From: Hydrogenophaga sp.
Lineage (GTDB): Bacteria > Pseudomonadota > Gammaproteobacteria > Burkholderiales > Burkholderiaceae_C
NCBI GenBank assembly: GCA_030684755.1
Contig: JAUXXN010000292.1
Coordinates: 1 to 24,738, forward strand
DNA: 24,738 nucleotides
Direction: 5' to 3'
Part shown: positions 8,420 to 15,819 of the stretch, piece after piece
How positions within the stretch are numbered: the first letter of the stretch is position 1
Layout: each line of letters starts with the position of its first letter
The notes under the pieces: generated by a model
Databases searched by the model: none
Told to the model about the DNA's origin: nothing
What the model saw: only the letters and a program-made list of their open reading frames with translations
Position numbers and translations under genes: made by a program

Positions 8420-8541
8420 TTTTCACGTGGTGAGCCGGGCTGGGAGTGAGATCAGGGGGCTGTGCCAGGAACCGGTCAGGCACGAACGGCTGCTCCTGGC
8501 CGACTCCCGTCATCCAATAACGACGCCCACCAACTCATCCA
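8420..8541. other. Intergenic stretch without recognised content
   Basis: Between the LysR stop and the second repeat copy I see no gene. A short minus-strand frame of about 39 codons can be read here, but nothing supports it. Confidence 0.5.
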
Positions 8542-8670
8542 AAATGCCTGTTCTGTGAAACAGGCGACCATACCGTCACACCAAAGAGACTACCCTGCTC
8601 ACTGATCTGGCTCGCAATACTCAATTGGGGGAGTCGAGGCGTGTGGTCATGCAGCTCACCGCAGCAGACA
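8542..8670. repeat. Dispersed ~129 bp repeat, copy 2
   Basis: Same orientation and length as 1831-1959, about 95 % identical by eye. The 7 bp stem-loop at its left end (8546-8565) is fully conserved; differences cluster in a 3-base block (near 8597-8599), one base in the former palindrome and two bases near the right end. The flanks of the two copies share little beyond a few bases, so the edges are close to the true ends of the repeated unit. This copy lies 56 bases before the start of a small membrane protein gene and could carry or block its promoter. Confidence 0.85.
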
Positions 8671-8726
8671 ACCGAATCCGCCGTCCCAGATGCCGCCCTT
8701 TTAAAAAACCCCTGGAACAACATCCC

Positions 8727-9104
8727 ATGCCGGACATCAAAATCATTTTCGCCGCCGTCATTCTCATCGCGCTCGCATTTTTCCTCTGGAAGCGCTTTGG
8801 CATCGATTCCGGTCGCGCTTTTGGCAACCGGATCGCAAAGCACAATGGCTTGCGCCGAAGTACGTTCTGGTATTTGATTAAAAATGGCGTTGAGGATTCT
8901 GCGTATGACTTCTTAAGATCGCTTGAGCAGTCGAATACAAGTTTGGATCAAGCCAGCATCGCGGTTGGGCCCATCTTGCAAAAGGGAATCGAACGGCTGG
9001 AAGCCCGCTTTGGCACCCAGGAGATTTATGAGGCGGCGAAGCCCGTGGTAGATCGGCTCGTGGCCTTGCATGGGCAAACGGCTGACGCGCAAGCACCCGG
9101 GTAA
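8727..9104 (+). CDS. Small membrane-anchored protein of unknown function
   Basis: A 125-residue protein that I do not recognise. Start at 8727 (MPDIKIIFAAVILIALAFF) is preferred over the frame from 8625 because the latter runs through the dispersed repeat, whereas 8727 opens into a clean transmembrane helix at about residues 4-20. The remainder is soluble, likely alpha-helical (for example STFWYLIKNGVEDSAYDFLRS and ILQKGIERLEARF), and would face the cytoplasm by the positive-inside rule (KRFG after the helix). Base composition is visibly lower in GC than its neighbours (notably 8870-8960). It stands alone, convergent with the patatin-like gene. Confidence 0.6.
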   Translation: MPDIKIIFAAVILIALAFFLWKRFGIDSGRAFGNRIAKHNGLRRSTFWYLIKNGVEDSAYDFLRSLEQSNTSLDQASIAVGPILQKGIERLEARFGTQEIYEAAKPVVDRLVALHGQTADAQAPG

Positions 9105-9188
9105 AGCGCCGCCCAGCCGTTTGCCCTGTCTGCTGCAAAACGCGGGTTGGGGTTCCGGCCTGGTGAAGTCAGGCGCCCCTCACCCCGG

Positions 9189-9212
9189 CCCTCTCCCGCT
9201 AGCAGGAGAGGG
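9189..9212. terminator. Hairpin between convergent genes (possible bidirectional terminator)
   Basis: A perfect 8 bp stem (CCCTCTCC / GGAGAGGG) with an 8-base loop lies between the convergent genes ending at 9104 and 9236. Sequences of this CCCTCTCCC…GGGAGAGGG type are common intergenic repeats in Proteobacteria. There is no long T-run on either side, so termination is only inferred from position. Confidence 0.55.
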
Positions 9213-9235
9213 AGTGAAGACCTGACCAAGCCGAA

Positions 9236-10141
9236 TCAATCGGCGCCGCCGTGCAGCGCCCGAAGCGCTGCGGCCTGGGCCATCGTGGCCTGGTAGCCCG
9301 CTGCCATGGCGCGCTGCCTGAACTCGCGCGAGAGGCTGACCCAGTAACCGAAATCGGGTTTGAGCAGCAGGTGAGCGTGCTGTGCGTCGGCTTGCACCAG
9401 CGCTTGTTTGCGCAGGTCGCTTTCGCGGTAGCGCTCTGCGCCGGGTGGGGTTCGGTCCAGGTGGGCGGTGGCGTCTACCGCCAGCACCCGCTGGGCGCCC
9501 AGCGCAAGGGCCACGCGCACGGGCAGGGGCGTGGTCCAGTCGGCGTCCACGTATTGCTGGCCACGGATGCGCACGGGCGCAAACTGGCCTTCGATGGCGC
9601 TGGACGCCTGCACCGCCAGGCCCACGTCGCCGGCGGTGAAAGCCACAGCAACACCGTCAGCGCGGCGGGCCGCCACGCAGGCCATGGGCACGGGCATGCG
9701 TTCAAGCAGCTGCACGCGGCTGTGCTGGCGCACCAGCTCGGCAATGGCGGTGCCGCTTAAGCGCTCGGCCGCGCCCACGGCGATGCGGGCGAGCGCCAGC
9801 GGCTGCACGTCCAGCGCAAGGGCTTCTATTTCGGTGGCGCGCAGGCCTGAAGCAAAAAGGCTGCCCACCAGCGCACCGGCCGATGCGCCGACGATCAGGT
9901 CGGGCGCCAAACCGAGTTCTTCCAGGGCTTTGAGCACGCCCACATGCACGAAGCCACGCGGCCCGCCCGAGCTGAACACCCAGGCGGTGCGCACGGGGTG
10001 GCGCAGGGGCTGGGCGCGTGGGGCTTCGGCGTGGTGGTGGTCGCGGTCGGGGTGGAGGGTGCAGCCGGCCAGCAGGGCCGCGCCGGCCGCGAGCAGGTGG
10101 CGGCGGTGCAGCCACGCCGCGCGGGCAGGGGTTTCACGCAT
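9236..10141 (-). CDS. Patatin-like phospholipase family lipoprotein
   Basis: A 301-residue predicted acyl hydrolase exported as a lipoprotein. The N-terminus has a twin-arginine-like HRRHLLAAG and the lipobox LLAGC (Cys 27). The patatin domain follows: oxyanion loop SSGGPRG at 57-63, nucleophile GASAG with Ser 87, and the catalytic Asp in YVDADWTTPLP (Asp 199). Most relatives such as RssA have DGG or DGA at that place, here DAD, so the glycine after the aspartate is replaced. The start at 10141 lies 33 bases behind the ATP-grasp stop at 10175, so the two are probably co-transcribed. Likely acts on lipids at the periplasmic side of the inner membrane or on the outer membrane inner leaflet; substrate unknown. 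Confidence 0.88.
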   Translation of the reverse strand: MRETPARAAWLHRRHLLAAGAALLAGCTLHPDRDHHHAEAPRAQPLRHPVRTAWVFSSGGPRGFVHVGVLKALEELGLAPDLIVGASAGALVGSLFASGLRATEIEALALDVQPLALARIAVGAAERLSGTAIAELVRQHSRVQLLERMPVPMACVAARRADGVAVAFTAGDVGLAVQASSAIEGQFAPVRIRGQQYVDADWTTPLPVRVALALGAQRVLAVDATAHLDRTPPGAERYRESDLRKQALVQADAQHAHLLLKPDFGYWVSLSREFRQRAMAAGYQATMAQAAALRALHGGAD

Positions 10142-10174
10142 GGCGGGGCGGCGCCGCGCAGGCTGGCCCGGGGT

Positions 10175-11560
10175 TCAAGGTGTCAACCGCAAAGGGCTGG
10201 AGCCAGCCAATGCTGGGCTTGCCGGGTGCGCCACGGGGGCCGCCGCGTGTTCCGGCGCCGCCGGCATACTTTCGGCGTAGGGCGCGGGCCAGCCCAGCAG
10301 CGCGCTGGCGGCGGCGCAGCGTTCGCGCAGGTGGGCGGCGTCGAGCCCGCCCAGGTGCAAGATGCCGTAGCGGTAGCTGCCCAGCCACTTGAAGTCGCGC
10401 TCCATGGAGCCGCGTGGTTTGGGAAAGGGAAACAGCAGCGCGTCGGGAAAGGCTTGGGCCAGGGCTTTGCAGCGGGCGGTGCCTGGCATGGTGACGGGGG
10501 TTTGGGCGTCGAACACGCGGTAGACGAAGCTGGCCGCGGCCCCAGCGGTGGGCGCTGCGCAGGGCACGCTGGCCGGGTTGTGCCCATGGGCCAGGGCGAG
10601 CGCGAGCGCGTGCAGGTCCAGCCCCTGCACGCGCAGGTACAGGTCGGAAAACTGGGCGGCCATGCGCGGGTTGAATTCGATGACGGTGAGCCGGTCGGTG
10701 GCAGCGTCGTAAAAAAACTCCATGTTGAACAGGCCGTGGGTGAAGCCCACCGCCTGCAAAAAGCGCCGGGCCACGTCCAGCGCGCGGGCCTGCACGCTGG
10801 GCGGCAGTTTGCTGGGCAGTTCAAAGCGCATGAAGGCCTGGGTGCCGGGGTACATGACGGCATCGACCACGCCGATGGCGTGCACGTCGCCGTTGAAGGC
10901 GTAGCCGTCGAGGTTGAACTGGTCGGCCTGCACCGGCGCTTCCAGCAACAAGCGGTGGGCGCTGGGCAGCCCGGGGCCCAGGCGCTGCTGCGCCATGCGT
11001 TCAAACGGCTCCACCAAACGGCGGATGACCCACAGCTCCCAAATACCAAAGCGGGTGTGGCGGTGCAGTTCGGCGTGGTTGTGTACCGTGCGCGCCAACA
11101 CCGAAAACGCGGCTTTCACCGGTTTTACAAAACGCGGGTAAGCAATGCCCGGCGGGACGGGCTCGCCGTATTCGACGTCAAGCAGGGCAAATTCGAGGTT
11201 GGCCTCGGGCGCCACGCGCTGCAGCACCTGGCGGGCGTAAAGCTTGTGCTGGCAAGCTAGGATGGCGGCCACCGGCGTGCCGGGCCAGCCCATGCGCTCG
11301 GCCAGCAAGGCGGCAGCCAGGGCGCCAAACTGCTCGTGGTTGGAGCTGACGGCCGTCCAGCCTTTGGCTTTGGCCTGGTGGGCCAGGCGCCGCACAAAGC
11401 GCTCCATGTCAAACCAGACCAGGCTTGCGTTGCTTGGGAACGAAAACAGGTCGAAGCCGGCTTCGTCAAAAGCCATATCCTGCGCAGCGCCAGCGCGCTG
11501 GTGGCCCACGGCGTCCCAGTCGTAGTTGAAGAGCAGCAGGGTGCGTGGGCTGGAGGGCAT
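10175..11560 (-). CDS. ATP-grasp domain protein
   Basis: A 461-residue protein. An N-terminal pre-ATP-grasp part (about 1-115, with a Rossmann-like start TLLLFNYDWD) is followed by the ATP-grasp core: YPRFVKPVKAAFSV contributes the phosphate-binding lysines, QFNLDGYAFNGDVHAIG the middle strands, and LTVIEFNPRMAAQF the Mg-binding Glu-Asn pair. ATP-grasp enzymes join a carboxylate to an amine, thiol or similar nucleophile through an acyl-phosphate; the substrate here is not apparent. The C-terminal ~60 residues are Ala/Pro-rich (ESMPAAPEHAAAPVAHPASP) and probably disordered. It leads a two-gene unit with the patatin-like lipoprotein downstream. Confidence 0.82.
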   Translation of the reverse strand: MPSSPRTLLLFNYDWDAVGHQRAGAAQDMAFDEAGFDLFSFPSNASLVWFDMERFVRRLAHQAKAKGWTAVSSNHEQFGALAAALLAERMGWPGTPVAAILACQHKLYARQVLQRVAPEANLEFALLDVEYGEPVPPGIAYPRFVKPVKAAFSVLARTVHNHAELHRHTRFGIWELWVIRRLVEPFERMAQQRLGPGLPSAHRLLLEAPVQADQFNLDGYAFNGDVHAIGVVDAVMYPGTQAFMRFELPSKLPPSVQARALDVARRFLQAVGFTHGLFNMEFFYDAATDRLTVIEFNPRMAAQFSDLYLRVQGLDLHALALALAHGHNPASVPCAAPTAGAAASFVYRVFDAQTPVTMPGTARCKALAQAFPDALLFPFPKPRGSMERDFKWLGSYRYGILHLGGLDAAHLRERCAAASALLGWPAPYAESMPAAPEHAAAPVAHPASPALAGSSPLRLTP

Positions 11561-11600
11561 GCGGCAGGGTGGACAAGGTGGATACGCCAGGGGGTAGTTT

Positions 11601-11616
11601 AGTCAGGCGGCTGACT
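11601..11616. promoter_or_regulatory. Inverted repeat upstream of ATP-grasp gene
   Basis: AGTCAGGCGGCTGACT is a perfect 6+6 inverted repeat with a 4-base centre, 41 bases before the ATP-grasp start. It could be an operator or an RNA hairpin; only the symmetry is seen. Confidence 0.3.
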
Positions 11617-11700
11617 TCACTGCGCCACGGGCACGCCACCGTGTGTCGCACCACCGGCGTTTTTCTTACAGGCAGGACCGACAGCGTTGACCTGCGCGCT

Positions 11701-12855
11701 TTACCGAGGCACCAGGCGCAGCAGTTGGCCGTTGCGGTCGTCGGTCAGCAGGTAGATGAAGCCGTCAGGGCCTTGGCGCACGTCGCGCACGCGCTGGCGC
11801 AGCTCGGGCAGCAGCCGGTCTTCTTTCACCACGCGGGCGCCGTCCAGCTCCAGCCGCGCCAGGTAGCGGAACTTGAGCGAGCCCACCAGCAGGCTGCCTT
11901 GCCAGGCTTTGCCGTAGCGTTCGCTGGTCACGAACGCCATGCCCGACGGGGCGATGGACGGTGTCCAGTGGTGCAGGGGTTGTTCGAGCCCAGGTTTTTC
12001 CGTCAGGCCTTGGCCGATGGCGCCGCCGCCGTAGTTTTCACCGTAGGTGATGACGGGCCAGCCGTAATTTTTTCCGGCCTGGGTGATGTTGATTTCGTCG
12101 CCGCCTTGCGGGCCGTGTTCGCTGGTCCACAAGCGGCCATCGGGCCCCAGGGTGGCGCCTTGCGGGTTGCGGTGGCCCAGGCTCCAGATTTCCGGCAGGG
12201 CGCCGGGGAGGTTGCGAAACGGGTTGTCGGGGTGGGCGCTACCGTCGGGCATGACGCGCACCACTTTGCCGTGGTGGTTGTCCAGCGTCTGGGCGTCGTT
12301 CATGCGCTGGTAGCGGTCGCCCAGCGTGAGGAACAGGCTGCCGTCGGTGGCCTGCACGATGCGACAGCCAAAGTGCAGGCGGCTGCTGACTTGGGGTTGC
12401 TGGGTGAAGATGACTTTCACGCCGTCGAGCCGGGTGGCGTCGGCCGACAGGCGGGCCGAGGCGAGCGCGGTGGAGTTACCGCCTTGGGGCGATGCCTGGC
12501 TGTAACAAAAATACAGCTGCCGGTTGCGCGCAAAGTCGCGGTCGGTGATGAGGTCAAGCAGACCACCCTGCCCGACCGCGTCCACCGCAGGCACACCGGC
12601 CAGGGGTTCGCTCAGGGCGCCGTTGGGCGACACGAGGCGCATGCGCCCGGGCCGCTCGGTGACGAGCATGCGGCCGTCGCCCACAAAGGCCACCGCCCAG
12701 GGGTTTTGCAGGCCGCTGGCCACCACTTCGGTGGCCAAGCGCGTAGGTTGCGCCAGCGCGGTGCCCCAGGCCAGCGCGCCGACCAGCACAGCGGCCAGGG
12801 CGCGTGCTGAAACTTTGTGGGGTTGATCGGTGGCTGCGGCGGCTGGTTTGGGCAT
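11701..12855 (-). CDS. PQQ-dependent sugar dehydrogenase (soluble aldose dehydrogenase, YliI-like)
   Basis: A 384-residue periplasmic quinoprotein predicted to oxidise aldose sugars using pyrroloquinoline quinone. The start at 12855 is preferred over the frame to 12939: a GGAGA site precedes it and it opens with a signal peptide (LAAVLVGALAWGTALA, cleavage likely before QPTRL). The six-bladed propeller family signs are WAVAFVGDGRMLVTERPGRM near the N-terminus, HFGCRI with the conserved His, SLFLTLGDR, and WSLGHRNPQGATLGPDG followed by SEHGPQGGDEIN. Length fits the family. No PQQ synthesis genes are in the window. Confidence 0.92.
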   Translation of the reverse strand: MPKPAAAATDQPHKVSARALAAVLVGALAWGTALAQPTRLATEVVASGLQNPWAVAFVGDGRMLVTERPGRMRLVSPNGALSEPLAGVPAVDAVGQGGLLDLITDRDFARNRQLYFCYSQASPQGGNSTALASARLSADATRLDGVKVIFTQQPQVSSRLHFGCRIVQATDGSLFLTLGDRYQRMNDAQTLDNHHGKVVRVMPDGSAHPDNPFRNLPGALPEIWSLGHRNPQGATLGPDGRLWTSEHGPQGGDEINITQAGKNYGWPVITYGENYGGGAIGQGLTEKPGLEQPLHHWTPSIAPSGMAFVTSERYGKAWQGSLLVGSLKFRYLARLELDGARVVKEDRLLPELRQRVRDVRQGPDGFIYLLTDDRNGQLLRLVPR

Positions 12856-12972
12856 GGGTGTCTCCGTGGGTTTGAACAGATGATCACTGGATGCGCCCGT
12901 GTGCGCTGGGTTCCCGAGAAACCTCCGACCAAAACCCAAGGTTGTGCGGCGCGCAGCCTGTCAGCCCAAGGC

Positions 12973-13512
12973 TTAAGCGTGCGGCAGGTCTTCGAGCAGG
13001 TCGGCCAGTTCGTCGGCGTGCTCTTCTTCCACGGCCAAGATCTGCTTGAGCAGCACGCTGGTGGTGGGGTCGTCGCTGCCCAGGTACCGGATCATGTCGC
13101 GGTAGCTGTCAATGGCGATGCGTTCGGCCACCAAATTTTCTTGGATCATTTCCGCCAGCGTCTCGCCAGCCACGTATTCAGCATGGCTGCGGGCGCTCAG
13201 GCTGTCGGGCGAAAAGTCGGGCTCGCCACCCAGTTGCACGATGCGAGCGGCGAGCTGGTCGGCATGGCCTTGCTCTTCAATGGAGTGGACCAAAAATTCT
13301 GCGCCCACGCTCTGGCCGTGGATGCCGCGCGCCATGAAATGGTGGCGCCGGTAGCGCAGCACGCACACGATTTCGGTGGCCAGTGCTTCGTTCAACATCT
13401 TGAGCACGCGGCTGCGGTCGGCGCTGTAGCCAGCAGTGACGGCGCCGCGTCCAAGGTGTTTGCGGGCCTGCTCACGCAGGGTGGCCACGTCGGTGAGGGT
13501 GTGCTGGGTCAT
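12973..13512 (-). CDS. Ferritin-like diiron protein (bacterioferritin-type)
   Basis: A 179-residue four-helix protein. The start at 13512 (MTQHTL) is chosen because an AAGGA site lies just before it. A complete diiron ligand set is visible: Glu 47 (LNEALATEIV), Glu 80 and His 83 (EEQGHADQ), Glu 130 (ENLVAERIAI, assignment by helix alignment) and Glu 162 and His 165 (EEEHADEL). This fits iron oxidation and storage or oxidative-stress protection. No methionine equivalent to the haem ligand of classical bacterioferritin is clear, so haem binding is uncertain. It is ~50 residues into the protein before helix A begins, a longer N-terminus than standard Bfr. Confidence 0.88.
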   Translation of the reverse strand: MTQHTLTDVATLREQARKHLGRGAVTAGYSADRSRVLKMLNEALATEIVCVLRYRRHHFMARGIHGQSVGAEFLVHSIEEQGHADQLAARIVQLGGEPDFSPDSLSARSHAEYVAGETLAEMIQENLVAERIAIDSYRDMIRYLGSDDPTTSVLLKQILAVEEEHADELADLLEDLPHA

Positions 13513-13562
13513 GGGGATTCCTTGCAACGGTTGGCGGGTGGAGGCGCAGGGTTTGGCAGGGT

Positions 13563-14132
13563 TTATTGCTTGACCATCAGCCCGTTTTTGACGCTGGTGG
13601 CGCCCTCGGTGGCGCCTGCAATGCGGGCGGCTTGGTCGATCTGGCCTTGGTTGTTCACGAAGCCGCTCAGCTGCACTTCGCCGTTGAAGGTGAGCACACT
13701 GATGTCAAAGCTCTTGATGTCGGCGTCGGCCAGCAGCGCCGATTTCACGCGGGTGGTCACCACCGTGTCGTCGATTTTTTCACCCACCGTGGCGGGCACG
13801 CCTTTGAGCGTGATGCTGTTTTCAACGTCGGTCACGCCCGCCACGCTGCGGGCAAGCGCCACCGCTTGATCGATTTGGCTCTGGTTGTCCACAAAGCCGC
13901 TCAGCTGCACAACGCCCTTGCGCGTTTCTATTTGCAGGTCGAAGCTTCTGACCAAGTCGTCGGATATGAGCGCTGAGCGAACACTGGATGTGATGACGGT
14001 GTCGTCCACCTGGGTGCCCAGAGTGATTTCGGGCACCACAGCGGGCGGGGACTCCACGGCTTTGCTGCAGCCCACGGCCAACGCGGCCGCCAGACTGACG
14101 GTGAGTAAAAGAAAGGGGGTGCGTGTGTTCAT
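13563..14132 (-). CDS. Double BON-domain lipoprotein
   Basis: A 189-residue lipoprotein. Start at 14132 (MNTRTPFLLL) leads straight into a signal peptide with lipobox LAVGC (Cys 22). Two BON domains follow at about 42-110 and 117-185, each with the pattern DDTV.T..V.SAL followed by FDI/FDL, then GVVQLSGFVDNQSQIDQA or its twin GEVQLSGFVNNQGQIDQA. The two are near-duplicates, pointing to tandem duplication. BON proteins (OsmY-like) bind phospholipid surfaces and are often induced by osmotic or envelope stress. It sits next to the ferritin-like gene on the same strand (50 bases), which suggests a stress setting but not a shared mechanism. Confidence 0.92.
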   Translation of the reverse strand: MNTRTPFLLLTVSLAAALAVGCSKAVESPPAVVPEITLGTQVDDTVITSSVRSALISDDLVRSFDLQIETRKGVVQLSGFVDNQSQIDQAVALARSVAGVTDVENSITLKGVPATVGEKIDDTVVTTRVKSALLADADIKSFDISVLTFNGEVQLSGFVNNQGQIDQAARIAGATEGATSVKNGLMVKQ

Positions 14133-14292
14133 GGGGGTTCCGGGTATGAAGGGGTGGACAGACACCCGAAACGCTTGGTGCGCGGTTGGCCGCAGCACGC
14201 CTGTGGCACAACGGGTGTGGCTGGACCTTAGCCCGGCCAACTTGCCGCGTCTGTGCGCTGGCGGACCCACGAACAGCGCGGCCCGAACCTTG

Positions 14293-15174
14293 TCAATCCA
14301 GCAGCTCGGCCAGCCCGCCGTCTGCCTCGAACCGCTGGTTGCGGTAGATCAGACGGGTAGGCCCTGGCCACACCCGCTGGGGAACGCTGTGGCGCGGGTC
14401 GCCGGGGTAGCAAATCACGCGGCAACCGGCTTCATCAAAGGGCTCGGGTGCCACCAACGAGGGCGGACGGCTGCGGGCGGTTGTCAGCACGTCGGCCACG
14501 CTGCCCAAGCGGCTGAACTGGCTCAGCGTCATGATCTGCGGCGGCGCCAGGTCGATCTCGCCCGCCCAGTAGCGCTCCAGCCCGGTGCGGGGCGTGAGCC
14601 ACACGGCTTCGGTGGCTTCGAAGGTGCAGTGTTCGGCAGCGTGCCCGTGCGGCGCGGTGGCCACAAAAAACCGGGTGTCAAAGCGCTTGTTGGTGACCGA
14701 AGGCACGCGCGGCGTGATCCAGCGTGACCACGGCAACAGGCTGGAAGCCGCCAGCGGCAGACCCAGTTGCTGCAGCGCGACAGCAAACCCGGCACCGGCC
14801 AGCGTGTGCGCACGCACCTGCTGCACCAGGCCCGGCACAGCGCCCACATGACCCAGCAGCAGGCCGCACTCTTCAAAGGTTTCGCGCAGCGCAGCCACGT
14901 GCAGGCCCACGGCGGTGGGCAGATCCAACCCGTGCTCGCCCAGGGCATTCAGCAGCGCGTGCGCCGGTTGGTCGAGCGCAGCGGGGTCTACCTGCTGGTC
15001 GGCCGTATCGAGCTTGCCACCGGGGAACACATGCACCCCGCCCAGCACGCCCGAATTGCCGTGCCGGCGCACCAGCAGCACCTCCAGCCCGCTGGGGCCA
15101 TCGCGCACCACCATGACGGTGGCAGAAGGCACGGGCGGCGTGAGAACGGTATCGGAATTGATCGGTATGGCCAT
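14293..15174 (-). CDS. NUDIX hydrolase (NUDT19/RP2-like, CoA-diphosphatase type)
   Basis: A 293-residue NUDIX protein. Start at 15174 (MAIPINSDTV). The fold begins at about residue 14 (ATVMVVRDG, LEVLLVRRH, VFPGGKLD) and the catalytic helix reads AALRETFEECGLLLG; between the FPGGKLD glycine pair and this REtfEECG half there is an insert of ~35 residues (mostly LDQPAHALLNALGEHG). That split NUDIX box is typical of the NUDT19 branch, whose eukaryotic members hydrolyse CoA and acyl-CoAs; the substrate here is inferred by family only. The Mg-binding Glu residues are intact. Confidence 0.88.
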   Translation of the reverse strand: MAIPINSDTVLTPPVPSATVMVVRDGPSGLEVLLVRRHGNSGVLGGVHVFPGGKLDTADQQVDPAALDQPAHALLNALGEHGLDLPTAVGLHVAALRETFEECGLLLGHVGAVPGLVQQVRAHTLAGAGFAVALQQLGLPLAASSLLPWSRWITPRVPSVTNKRFDTRFFVATAPHGHAAEHCTFEATEAVWLTPRTGLERYWAGEIDLAPPQIMTLSQFSRLGSVADVLTTARSRPPSLVAPEPFDEAGCRVICYPGDPRHSVPQRVWPGPTRLIYRNQRFEADGGLAELLD

Positions 15175-15337
15175 GCGCGCATTGTCGTGCGGCAGGCCCC
15201 GAGGCCTTGGCACGCGCAAGACAGGTGGGCGGCATTCACCCCGGCCACACAGGGGCAATCGCCGGGCCGTGGCGCCCACTCTGGCAACTGGAAACAATGC
15301 ACGGGCCAGTATGTTCTGGCCGTGTTGGAGTTTTGTC

Positions 15338-15574
15338 ATGAAAAAGTGGTTGTTGTCTTGCGCGCTGGTGTTCTCCGGCGCGGCCATGGCACACGGTTGC
15401 CCCGGCGAAATGAAAGCGATTGATGCCAAGCTGCTGACCAAGCCCGCACTGGCTGCAGCCGACCAGGAAAAAGTGACCGCGCTGCGCAGCGACGGCGAGC
15501 GCCTGCACAAAGCGGGTGATCACACCGGGTCCATGAAAGCGCTGGCCGACGCCAAGAAGATCCTGGGCCTGTAA
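15338..15574 (+). CDS. Small secreted protein of unknown function
   Basis: A 78-residue protein with a GGAG site about 8 bases upstream. Residues 1-18 are a clear signal peptide (MKKWLLSCALVFSGAAMA, cleaved before HGCPGE), leaving a 60-residue mature helical protein with one cysteine and repeated LR/AL heptad-like spacing (VTALRSDGERLHKAG, SMKALADAKKILGL). Short periplasmic helical proteins of this size, with a HAGDH-like centre, are known as hypothetical proteins in Burkholderiales; I assign no function. It lies upstream of the TPP riboswitch and is probably a separate transcription unit. Confidence 0.7.
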   Translation: MKKWLLSCALVFSGAAMAHGCPGEMKAIDAKLLTKPALAAADQEKVTALRSDGERLHKAGDHTGSMKALADAKKILGL

Positions 15575-15590
15575 ACTCCGCTCGCCTGGC

Positions 15591-15634
15591 CGGTGCATGA
15601 CGCGCACCGTGCCGGGGGGTCTTTTCTGAAGACC
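15591..15634 (+). terminator. Paired hairpins downstream of the small secreted protein
   Basis: Two adjacent stem-loops follow the stop at 15574: CGGTGC/GCACCG (15591-15609, 7-base loop) and GGTCTT/AAGACC (15618-15634, 5-base loop). No clear T-tract follows, so termination is tentative. Confidence 0.35.
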
Positions 15635-15650
15635 TGAAAACACGCGTCCA

Positions 15651-15668
15651 GTGGGTCGAGAGACCCAC
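15651..15668 (+). promoter_or_regulatory. GAGA-tetraloop hairpin just before the TPP riboswitch
   Basis: GTGGGTC-GAGA-GACCCAC is a perfect 7 bp stem closed by a GNRA-type tetraloop, ending five bases before the riboswitch P1 stem. If it lies in the thi leader RNA it could stack on or protect the riboswitch; alternatively it terminates upstream transcription. Confidence 0.45.
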
Positions 15669-15672
15669 GCCA

Positions 15673-15753
15673 TTGCTAGGGGTGCCCCGGTTTTTTCGGG
15701 GCTGAGAAATACCCTTTAAACCTGATCTGGGTCATGCCAGCGTAGGGAAGCAA
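15673..15753 (+). ncRNA. TPP (thi-box) riboswitch
   Basis: All parts of the thiamine pyrophosphate aptamer are present in order: P1 formed by TTGCT (15673-15677) with AGCAA (15749-15753), GGGGTGCC (15679-15686), CTGAGA (15702-15707) with the following ACCC, then CTGATCTGG (15722-15730) and ATGCCAGCGTAGGGA (15734-15748). Bound TPP normally lowers expression of the downstream thiamine genes. There are 66 bases from P1 to the thiM start and no clear T-run terminator, so control of ribosome access is the likelier mechanism. Confidence 0.97.
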
Positions 15754-15819
15754 ACACCGCCTCACCGCGCGTGCCCGCATCACCGCACCTGACATGCCCG
15801 CTTTTTACAAGGCCGCTGT

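Noticed and set aside
8420..8541. Short minus-strand frame of about 39 codons after the LysR gene
   Set aside because: No family resemblance, no ribosome binding site, and its end overlaps the LysR stop region.
9944..11260. Plus-strand 438-codon frame opposite the patatin and ATP-grasp genes
   Set aside because: Composition is Gly/Val/His/Arg/Gln-rich antisense sequence, and the minus strand carries complete catalytic motifs.
11545..12810. Plus-strand 421-codon frame opposite the sugar dehydrogenase
   Set aside because: Antisense of a clear PQQ-dehydrogenase gene; no recognisable motifs or ribosome binding site.
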